A DNA stretch of 61,289 nt, taken from assembly GCA_945787655.1 (NCBI GenBank), contig CALZIJ010000019.1:3666-64954 (forward strand), given 5' to 3'. The notes beneath the pieces are model-generated. The model worked only from the letters and a program-made list of their open reading frames with translations, was not told the origin of the DNA and did no database searches. The position numbers were made by a program, and so were the translations under genes. How positions within the stretch are numbered: position 1 is the first letter of the stretch; every line of letters starts with the position of its first letter. Origin of the DNA: Nitrospiria bacterium. GTDB lineage: Bacteria; Nitrospirota; Nitrospiria; SBBL01; JAADHI01. Below, in pieces: positions 54,645-61,289 of this stretch.

Positions 54645-56933
54645 ATGGATGCTCAAAAGAAAAGTGACGCTCACAAGAAATTGTATTGTTTTTTGTCTTT
54701 GCTGTCTATCGTGTTTTTTACGGGTTTTCCGGGGCTTGAAATTCATTCTGCGATTGCGCAGGTTTGGAAATTTACCGATGTGACCGACTCCGTCAACCTG
54801 AAGGCCCAGGGGAGTCCGACGACTTACATGCACGGTTATGGATCAGTCTCAAATTTTGTTCCTGACGGCCAGCGGCAGGTGATTGCCGGAGGTGTGGCCA
54901 GTGGAGATTATGATGCGGATGGCTGGGTTGATCTTTATATTGTGAGTGGCGATGTTCGTCCAAATCTGCTTTTCCGAAACAAAGGAGACGGCACATTTGA
55001 AGAAGTAGGCGTGAGAGCGGGTGTGGCACTGGCTGGGAAAAAGGGTTCAGGGCCGGTTTTTGCTGATGTGGACGGGGACGGATGGCTTGATCTTTTTGTG
55101 GGCGGAGTGGGTAGCACCCGATCCAGCCTGTTTAGAAATCTTGGGGATGGAACATTTAAAGATGTGAGTACAGAATCGGGTTTGGATCATTTGCGGGAAA
55201 GTTTTTCCGCGGCGTTTGGGGACTATGACCGGGATGGTGATCTGGATGTTTTTATTACCCACTGGATTCAGAATCCCAACAAGGATTTCCTGGGCAGGGA
55301 AATCGGCTACCTGTTTCAGAACAGCGGACTGGGTTTGGTCGATAATGGCGAGGTCAATCTTTTTAAGGATGTGAGTGTATCCGCAGGCATTACCGGACAC
55401 CAACTTAAGGATTTTACGCCTAATTTCGCAGATATTAATAACGACGGCTGGCCGGATTTACTGATTGCGGCTGATTTTTTAAATGATCAATTTTCAACAG
55501 AGACTGGCGGCTCCAGGGTTTTTCTGAATAATCAGGACGGAACCTTTTCGAATGTCACGGATCAAAATGTAATTACCGATGAAAACGGCATGGGCGCCAG
55601 TATTTTTGATTTTGACCACGATGGGGATCTTGACTGGTTTGTGACAAGCATACATGACCCGAATGGCATTGCGGAGGGGAATTGGGGGGTGACCGGAAAC
55701 CGCTTGTACCAAAACCAGGGGGACGGTTCATTTTTGGATGTAACCACGGTGACCGGTGTCAGGGAGGGTTTTTGGGGCTGGGGAAGCTGTGCAGGAGATT
55801 TTGATAATGATGGCCATCCTGACCTTTATCATGTAAACGGATTTCGCTTTCCTCCAGTACCGGTCTCGGATGCGGATTTGGCCGCAGAATTTCACGATGA
55901 CCCTGCTGTTTTTTTTCTTTCCAAGGGGGATGGGACATTTACTGAACAAGGCAGTGCATTGGGCCTCGCAGACACCGGCCAGGGCCGGGGCCTCGTTTGC
56001 TTTGATTATGACCGGGACGGCGATCTTGATATTTTTATCGCCAATAATCAAAGCACACCCAAATTTTATCGCAATGATTTAGAAAAAACAGCGCATTACA
56101 TCGATATCAAACTGAAGGGAAATGCCCCCAATATTGAAGGAATCGGCGCCCGGATTCGCGTGACCACGGGCAGCAAGACACAGATGCAGGAGTTGCGTGC
56201 CGGAAGTAATTTTGAATCGCAGGACCCCGCTCTGGCTCACTTTGGCTTGGGGAACTCCGATGTTGTTGACGTTTTGGAGGTCACTTGGCCGGATGGAGAA
56301 ACAAAGTCGCTTCAAAATATTTCAGCTGATCAATACCTGACCATCGGCAGGGAAACCGCCGTTTTAACCTGGCCTCCCGGACAAAAAAGCGGGGTCAATT
56401 CCGATATGCCTGCCCCAGGAGACACTGTGACCTTTAAAGTCCGGTACATCGATCCAGGTAATAATAAACCGATCCAGTCAGAGCTCTGGATCGACCAGAA
56501 TGATGATGGTGTTTTTTCCGAAGGTGTGGGAAAAATACTCGTTTACGTCTCTCCAGGCGGGGGAACCAACAGAAGTATGCCGGGTTTAATGCTTGCAGGT
56601 CTGTTGGGGCTGGTGATGATTCTGTTGAGCTTGTGGACGGATTCTTGTGTTCAATGGGGACGTCTAAGCAGTGTGATTTTTCTTCTTGTTTTAGCCGGCG
56701 GGTGCGGCGGCGGTGGTGCTGGAAACAGTACTACTGCCCAAAAAACAGAACGTTTTGTCATGATGGAAACAGACTCAGCCGATCAGGATACGCGTGATGG
56801 CAAAGATTATCAGTTTTCCCTGAAGCTTGAAGCGGCGGGGGATAATCAACTGAGTTATCAATTCGTCTTTAAAAACAGCGCGGGAAGTGCAGTGGGTATC
56901 CCATCGGAAAATCAAACCCTGACCCTGAATTAA
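54645..56933 (+). CDS. CRTAC1/ASPIC-UnbV repeat protein with unusual C-terminus
   Basis: A 762-residue exported protein (hydrophobic segment near residues 14-35). Seven FG-GAP/VCBS calcium-binding repeats follow (DYDADGWVDL, DVDGDGWLDLF, DYDRDGDLDVF, DINNDGWPDLL, DFDHDGDLDWF, DFDNDGHPDLY, DYDRDGDLDIF), predicting a beta-propeller. The ASPIC/UnbV module is at about 490-570 (ARIRVTTGSKTQMQELRAGS, HFGLGNSDVVDVLEVTWPDG). After about 640 the order changes: a membrane helix (LMLAGLLGLVMILLSLW), then a second hydrophobic stretch with a lipobox-like LVLAGGC near 685 and a small beta domain. This C-terminus looks like a membrane anchor joined to a lipoprotein. Confidence 0.82.
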   Translation: MDAQKKSDAHKKLYCFLSLLSIVFFTGFPGLEIHSAIAQVWKFTDVTDSVNLKAQGSPTTYMHGYGSVSNFVPDGQRQVIAGGVASGDYDADGWVDLYIVSGDVRPNLLFRNKGDGTFEEVGVRAGVALAGKKGSGPVFADVDGDGWLDLFVGGVGSTRSSLFRNLGDGTFKDVSTESGLDHLRESFSAAFGDYDRDGDLDVFITHWIQNPNKDFLGREIGYLFQNSGLGLVDNGEVNLFKDVSVSAGITGHQLKDFTPNFADINNDGWPDLLIAADFLNDQFSTETGGSRVFLNNQDGTFSNVTDQNVITDENGMGASIFDFDHDGDLDWFVTSIHDPNGIAEGNWGVTGNRLYQNQGDGSFLDVTTVTGVREGFWGWGSCAGDFDNDGHPDLYHVNGFRFPPVPVSDADLAAEFHDDPAVFFLSKGDGTFTEQGSALGLADTGQGRGLVCFDYDRDGDLDIFIANNQSTPKFYRNDLEKTAHYIDIKLKGNAPNIEGIGARIRVTTGSKTQMQELRAGSNFESQDPALAHFGLGNSDVVDVLEVTWPDGETKSLQNISADQYLTIGRETAVLTWPPGQKSGVNSDMPAPGDTVTFKVRYIDPGNNKPIQSELWIDQNDDGVFSEGVGKILVYVSPGGGTNRSMPGLMLAGLLGLVMILLSLWTDSCVQWGRLSSVIFLLVLAGGCGGGGAGNSTTAQKTERFVMMETDSADQDTRDGKDYQFSLKLEAAGDNQLSYQFVFKNSAGSAVGIPSENQTLTLN

Positions 56934-56971
56934 AATTGCGGATCGCTGGCAAAAAGTAATGGAGATGGATG

Positions 56972-57448
56972 TTAGGGCTTGAGTAATATGCCGGCAAGCA
57001 TGTTGCCGTTTATGCGGATATTAAAGCGCTGGCCAACCGGGTCGTGCTCACCTTTAATTAGAACCGGCAGATCCTGTGTCTCGGTCTCCGGGTCCAGCTC
57101 GTCTGTAAGGACTTCAAGCGTAACCGGTGCGGTGACTTTATTGGTGAGGAATAACTTGGCGCCTGGAAAGGTGATGCTCTGTCCTTTCTTAAAATGCCAC
57201 ATCCCATTTTCGTCTGCCCGAATTGTCCCTTTGACTTGTGCCTGAATATTGAGATTGGCGTCCCGTTCTGTGACATGTGTGATGACTTTCCCTTTCTCAT
57301 CCACTGTGATGAGATCATTGATGAGAATGACAAAGGCCCCTTCATAATCCTTTAATTGGGGTTCGGTATTCCCCAACCCGGGCAAGGCCAATAGGATGAG
57401 AGTGATTAGACTTAAAGCAAGCCTATGGTACTTGAATGTATGTTTCAC
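56972..57448 (-). CDS. hypothetical exported protein
   Basis: About 158 residues from a GTG start at 57448 (AGGGAG nine bases upstream); an in-frame ATG at 57490 would add 14 residues ahead of the signal peptide. The signal (LALSLITLILLALPGLGN) is clear. The mature part is beta-rich (DYEGAFVILINDLITVDEKGKVI, FNIRINGNMLAGILLKP), with no recognised domain. It converges with the CRTAC1-like gene. Confidence 0.65.
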   Translation of the reverse strand: MKHTFKYHRLALSLITLILLALPGLGNTEPQLKDYEGAFVILINDLITVDEKGKVITHVTERDANLNIQAQVKGTIRADENGMWHFKKGQSITFPGAKLFLTNKVTAPVTLEVLTDELDPETETQDLPVLIKGEHDPVGQRFNIRINGNMLAGILLKP

Positions 57449-57583
57449 AATAATAGACTCCCTGTTCTCTAAAACAAAAAAATCGTGCATTAAATGATGT
57501 AAAAAAGAGATCTGTCTCCTCCTTTTAAATATGGCGTTTATGCCATAATATTTGCACAGAAGTCAAAATTGATCACTTTGTCT

Positions 57584-58588
57584 TTAATGTTGAAGGGGAG
57601 CGTTCAATTCCGCTGCATAGTGCGCCGCACCCAGTAAGGGCGTTTCGGAATCAAGGAGAACCCAGACCGGAATTTTGGAAAGCAATGTTCGATAACGCCC
57701 TTTTTCCAGAAACGCGGTCATAAAAATCCCACTTTGAAGTTTGGATAATATTTTAGGTGAGATCCCGCCGCCGAGGTAAACGCCTCCAGTGGCCAGAGAC
57801 TTCAACGCCAGATTCCCTGCTTCCGCGCCAAGGATGGATATAAATAAATCGAGCGTCTTCACACACAAGGCTGATTTTTCATCTATAGCGGCATTGGTAA
57901 TCACTGCCGCAGGATCTTCGAGCGCAAAACGTTCCGTCAGCCAGGGCGGCTCTTCGGTTTTTTCCCGTGACTGCATAAATTGGTAGATAAGAATCAGCCC
58001 CGGTCCTGACAGAACCCTTTCATAACTCACATGCGGATACTGCTTAAGGAGGTATTCGAGTAAGGCGATCTCGGTTTCATTTCTGGGCGCAAAATCGACA
58101 TGTCCGCCTTCTGATGCAACGGGCCGATATTGCGCCCCGTCCCAATACAATACGGCTTCACCGAGACCCGTACCGGTGGAAAGAACGGCCTGATGGCCGG
58201 AAGCCGCTGCTGATGCCACAGTATCGTTTCTGTGAAGCGCAGCCTTGGCTTTGTTTGGCAAGATGAGCGTGCCGTATGCGGTGGCTTCAAGATCATTGAG
58301 TAAATGGATACTGGCCATTTTGTAGCGGGAGCGAATTTCGCGGGCGTCGATTACCCAGGGCAGGTTGGTCGTGTGGCAGCGTTGATCCAACACGGGCCCG
58401 GCCACTCCAAAACAAGCGGATTGAACTGTATCGTTTCTTTCAGGAAAAAAGGTATCCATAATGCTGTAAAAGTCAGGGTAATCTCTGCTTGAATAGGTTT
58501 GTTTATGTGTTGGCTTAAAAATGTTCTGACGCTTTTCATAAAGCGCCAAGGTGGTTTTTGTTCCGCCGATATCACCCGCAAGTATCAT
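57584..58588 (-). CDS. glk: glucokinase
   Basis: A 334-residue ROK-unrelated (Glk-type) hexokinase-fold enzyme that makes glucose 6-phosphate. The phosphate-binding start is MILAGDIGGTKTTLALYE; LNDLEATAYG near residue 98 carries the catalytic Asp; STGTGLGEAVL near 140 and SEGGHVDFAPR near 160 are diagnostic; GGVYLGGGISPK near 270 is adenosine binding. Third gene of zwf-pgl-glk, 20 bases after pgl. Confidence 0.93.
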   Translation of the reverse strand: MILAGDIGGTKTTLALYEKRQNIFKPTHKQTYSSRDYPDFYSIMDTFFPERNDTVQSACFGVAGPVLDQRCHTTNLPWVIDAREIRSRYKMASIHLLNDLEATAYGTLILPNKAKAALHRNDTVASAAASGHQAVLSTGTGLGEAVLYWDGAQYRPVASEGGHVDFAPRNETEIALLEYLLKQYPHVSYERVLSGPGLILIYQFMQSREKTEEPPWLTERFALEDPAAVITNAAIDEKSALCVKTLDLFISILGAEAGNLALKSLATGGVYLGGGISPKILSKLQSGIFMTAFLEKGRYRTLLSKIPVWVLLDSETPLLGAAHYAAELNAPLQH

Positions 58589-58608
58589 CAGCGGTCCATC
58601 ACAGGAGT

Positions 58609-59352
58609 CTAGGGTTTAGGAAGTCCACTGGCTGCGGCTTCATCAATAAAATAGGATAGTTTTCCGGAGACCGGTTTAACTTTCGCGGCAGGGTAGTGCA
58701 TCGCCGGTTGAGTTGAAGAAAGCAATCCCTGGATGACCGGCGCTTTTTTTTCACCAGAGGCAAGGAAAAAGATATTTTTGGCCTGATTAATCAGGGGAAA
58801 GGTCAGTGTTAATCGGGTTTTATCCAGTTTCGGGACATAGTTTTTGGCGACCCAGGCGTCTTCCTCATTCAATGCAGCGGTTTGGGGAAAAAGCGATGCG
58901 GTATGGCCGTCTTCTCCGATTCCCAGCAAGATTAAATCGAAGACCGGAATTTCATCTTCATCGGGGTCGAAACAGTCATGAATGGCGGCTTCATACATTT
59001 CTGCGGCCCGATCGGGATCTGTCTCTTTCATCGGCATGGCGAAGATATTTTCATCCGGGATGGGAACTTTTTTAAGCAGGATTTCATTGGCCATCCTAAA
59101 ATTGGAATCAGGATGGTCAGGTGGGACCATTCGTTCGTCACCCCAGAATATGTGGATTCCTCCCCAGGGGATTTCACTGCGTATCGGGGGCAATGACAGA
59201 TATTTATAGAGCACCTGCGGTGTGCTGCCGCCGGACAAGGCGACTGTAAAACGGCCTTTTTGGGTCACATACTGCTCGGCAAGCCGTGCAAACTGTTTGG
59301 CGGTTTCTTTTCCGAGGGCCTCGATATCTTTACAGATGGTCATCGTGTTCAT
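58609..59352 (-). CDS. pgl: 6-phosphogluconolactonase
   Basis: A 247-residue DevB-type lactonase of the oxidative pentose phosphate pathway. Motifs: VALSGGSTPQVLYKYL near residue 40, FWGDERMVPPDHPDSNFRM near 68, and LLGIGEDGHTASLFP near 143 with the catalytic His. One base separates it from the zwf stop. Two ATGs (59352, 59343) are possible. Confidence 0.93.
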   Translation of the reverse strand: MNTMTICKDIEALGKETAKQFARLAEQYVTQKGRFTVALSGGSTPQVLYKYLSLPPIRSEIPWGGIHIFWGDERMVPPDHPDSNFRMANEILLKKVPIPDENIFAMPMKETDPDRAAEMYEAAIHDCFDPDEDEIPVFDLILLGIGEDGHTASLFPQTAALNEEDAWVAKNYVPKLDKTRLTLTFPLINQAKNIFFLASGEKKAPVIQGLLSSTQPAMHYPAAKVKPVSGKLSYFIDEAAASGLPKP

Positions 59353-59353
59353 T

Positions 59354-60700
59354 TTATGGGCTGCGCCATGATCGGCCGTCTCTTTTAATCAAGTCATCGG
59401 CATCTTTCGGACCAAAACTACCAGAAGGATAGTTTGGAAAACAAGGGGTGGGCGTTTTTTTCCAGTGATTGAGCAAAGGCATCAGCAAGGCCCATGAGAC
59501 TTCGATCCAGTCTCCCCGGCTAAAAAGCATTTGATCTCCGGCCATACAGTCGAGCAATAAACGCTCATAAGCGTCGGGAGAGGCGCTTTGAAAGGCGCCG
59601 CTATAGTTAAAATCCATCGTGACCCGGCCCACGGAAAATTTTGGGCCGGGGTATTTTGCCTGAAAAGTCAGGGCGATCCCTTCACTGGGTTGGACGCTTA
59701 ATACCAGTGTGTTGGGTTCCAGCCGGCCCGGAATCATTGATTTGAAAAGCAGATGAGGCACTTCTTTAAAAACGATGACAATTTCGGTCGATTTTTTGGC
59801 CAAACGTTTTCCAGAGCGCAAGTAAAAAGGGACGCCCTGCCATCGCCAGTTGTCAATATGAAGTTTTAGTGCGGCAAAGGTTTCGGTTTTGGAGTTTCTT
59901 GCGACGCCGGATTCGTTTCGGTATTCGGAAACGGTTTCCCCATCGATTAATCCTTCCCCATATTGTCCGCGGATTGCACATTGATCGATTTGTTTAAGGT
60001 TGAGCGGGCGGACAGACCTCAGGACTTTGAGCTTTTCATCCCGTATCCGTTCTGATTCAAAACTGCTTGGGGCTTCCATGGCCACCAGGCAAAGCAGTTG
60101 TAACAGGTGGTTTTGAAACATGTCGCGGAGTACACCGGCTTCTTCGTAATATCCTGCGCGGTTTTCGATACCCAGGGTTTCGGCGGCGGTTATTTGAATG
60201 TGGTCGATGTACCGCCGGTTCCAGATGGGTTCGAAAATCGCATTTGCAAACCGGAAAAAAAGCATGTTTTGAACGGCTTCTTTTCCAAGATAATGGTCAA
60301 TTCTGTATAATTGTTCTTCTCCGAACACCTCGCGGATTTTGGTATTGAGCGCCTGGGCGCTGTCAAGGTCGGTCCCAAAGGGTTTTTCAACAATGAGACG
60401 GACCGAGCCTTTTTTTGTTTTTTTGCTTTTTGTTTTATGGGCTGAATCCGTGTGGTCATAGGCGCGTTTTTGGTCTTGACCACTCAGGCCGGATACGCCC
60501 AGTTGATGTACGATTTTTGAGTACAATCCGGGCGGGGTGGCCAGATAAAAAATCCGGTTGCCTCCGGTTTTATAGGTTTGGTCGAGCTCCTCAAGATCAG
60601 CCCCAAGCTGAGTGTAGGCTTTGGGGTTTTCAATATTTTCAAGCGTGGTGTAATAAAACCGTTTTCTGAAAGTTTCCCAGACTGCAGTGGGAGAGGTCAT
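59354..60700 (-). pseudogene. zwf: glucose-6-phosphate dehydrogenase lacking its N-terminal NADP-binding part
   Basis: A 448-residue frame covering most of G6PDH: NRIFYLATPPGLYSKIV, IVEKPFGTDLDSA, the catalytic RIDHYLGKEAVQNML, YEEAGVLRDMFQNHLLQLL, and FYLRSGKRL. The family starts about 60-80 residues earlier with a Rossmann motif (GASGDL) that is absent here. In-frame sequence upstream of 60700 hits a stop after a few codons and shows no match. The ATG at 60700 would give a protein without its cofactor site. The break lies at an ACTGCAGT palindrome (60681-60688) shared with the truncated IclR gene on the other strand. Confidence 0.8.
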
Positions 60701-61007
60701 GCTGGCTTTCGACTCTGAACCGCGAGGAGGTCATGCCGCAGAGGAATCGCCCCATTCAGAGGAGAGCCTGGATGCCATTCGGCAGCGGGGATTCAGTGCA
60801 GATGTCGGCAGGTTGGGCAATGGCGTCGCCAGTCTGGCCGTACCCCTCCTCAATGTTCAAAAAAAGGTTCTCGGATGCCTGTGCTTCATTGGTCCCCAAT
60901 ATCGCTTCACCGAGGAAACAGTTCAAAGAGAATTGCTTCCCCACCTCAAAGCGGCAGGGCAGATGGTTTCCTCTCAATTCGGCTTCCATGGTTATTACAT
61001 GGCTTAG
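60681..61007 (+). pseudogene. IclR-type regulator fragment, C-terminal part only
   Basis: The frame reads TAVGEVMLAF, then ESLDAIRQRGFSAD, GVASLAVPLLNVQKKVLGCL and GPQYRFTEETVQRELLPHLKAAGQ, the C-terminal effector-binding half of IclR-family regulators (usual length about 250). The N-terminal helix-turn-helix and the first part of the effector domain are missing, and the sequence to the left is antisense to zwf. It has no DNA-binding domain and, if made from the GTG at 60687, could not act as a normal repressor. Confidence 0.75.
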
Positions 61008-61050
61008 CAGGACAATCTCCAGAACAATCTGGCCGATCTTTTTAAAAAGG

Positions 61051-61075
61051 TTTTTTTGGGGGGGGGAGTTTTTTT
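61051..61075. repeat. homopolymer cluster T7-G9-AG-T7
   Basis: Seven Ts, nine Gs, AG and seven Ts lie between the IclR fragment and the right-edge gene, just after CTTTTTAAAAAG. Such tracts are prone to slippage and to base-calling error. No function can be assigned. Confidence 0.75.
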
Positions 61076-61146
61076 GGTCTTGAAGGTGGTTCCAGCTACT
61101 TGTTTTGGACGTGTCGAAATTCCCAACTTTGTTTAGGGAGGCTCTG

Positions 61147-61289
61147 ATGAAAAGAACCGAAATAATGAAAAGGTCCACCTTTATTAAACCTGGGGCCAGG
61201 ATGATTTTGAAGTTTGATCTGTCAAGCCTGGAATCATCTGAAGAGGTTGGCAAAGTTGTCGACCATTTTGTTTCCATTGTCGAGCAAAT
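61147..61289 (+). CDS. start of an unknown gene, cut by the window edge
   Basis: ATG at 61147 lies five bases after AGGGAGG, and the frame (MKRTEIMKRSTFIKPGARM, then LKFDLSSLESSEEVGKVVDHF) stays open for 47 codons to the end of the window. The good ribosome site makes it likely to be real. The visible part shows no recognisable domain. Confidence 0.5.
   Translation, partial: MKRTEIMKRSTFIKPGARMILKFDLSSLESSEEVGKVVDHFVSIVEQ

Overview
The window is a stretch of about 61 kb from a Gram-negative (diderm) bacterium: it has outer-membrane barrel proteins, an OmpA-type domain, periplasmic proteins and lipoproteins. The mix (MJ0042-type zinc-ribbon receiver protein, carboxypeptidase-regulatory/cupredoxin-like periplasmic protein, DUF11/SdrD surface proteins, orphan B12-binding subunit, two-part Na+/solute symporter, many response-regulator hybrids) is of the kind found in Nitrospinota/Nitrospirota/Desulfobacterota-like lineages. 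That placement is an impression from gene content; no rRNA or marker gene is present to fix it. I see no tRNA, rRNA, CRISPR array or intact insertion sequence.

Layout. 0.3-2.3 kb: Na+/solute symporter pair. 2.4-4.8 kb: a decaying operon, with an intact cobalamin-binding subunit between a metallo-beta-lactamase-fold gene that lost its active-site segment and a thiolase with two nonsense codons. 5.3-8.5 kb: a receiver protein with five copies of an acidic repeat, preceded by a MerR-like regulator with an inverted repeat at its start. 8.9-11.5 kb: histone-deacetylase-like enzyme, glyoxalase-II-like hydrolase, PP-loop thiouridylase-like enzyme. 11.6-13.3 kb: three unknown proteins sharing an LDG(D/N)I module. 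13.5-17.3 kb: periplasmic protein, gamma carbonic anhydrase, DJ-1/PfpI protein, a short-chain dehydrogenase whose start codon reads ATC, and a TPR protein. 17.3-24.2 kb: a complete trp operon (trpE-G-small ORF-D-C-F-B-A). 24.4-27.8 kb: aminotransferase, broken GNAT gene, FetB-like permease, methyltransferase.

27.8-48.8 kb is the most striking region. A minus-strand run encodes a 2.46-kaa repeat surface protein and then, behind a GEMM-like (cyclic dinucleotide) riboswitch candidate followed by a terminator hairpin, two small secreted proteins, a 1915-aa OmpA/DUF11/SdrD/barrel protein, a FecR-domain protein, a sensor kinase, a receiver protein with a degenerate GGDEF domain and a receiver-GAF-GGDEF diguanylate cyclase. 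The arrangement suggests a surface structure whose expression senses a cyclic dinucleotide and whose own operon makes one.

49.6-61.3 kb: an unknown barrel-like protein, exported MsrB and MsrA beside a vanadium-haloperoxidase-like lipoprotein, a CRTAC1/ASPIC-UnbV protein with an odd C-terminus, a glk-pgl-zwf cluster and an IclR-type regulator. zwf and the IclR gene are both cut off at the same point near 60.69 kb, as if one deletion (or a misassembly) removed both 5' ends. Altogether six genes carry apparent lesions (deletion, nonsense, start loss or truncation), a high density for 61 kb.
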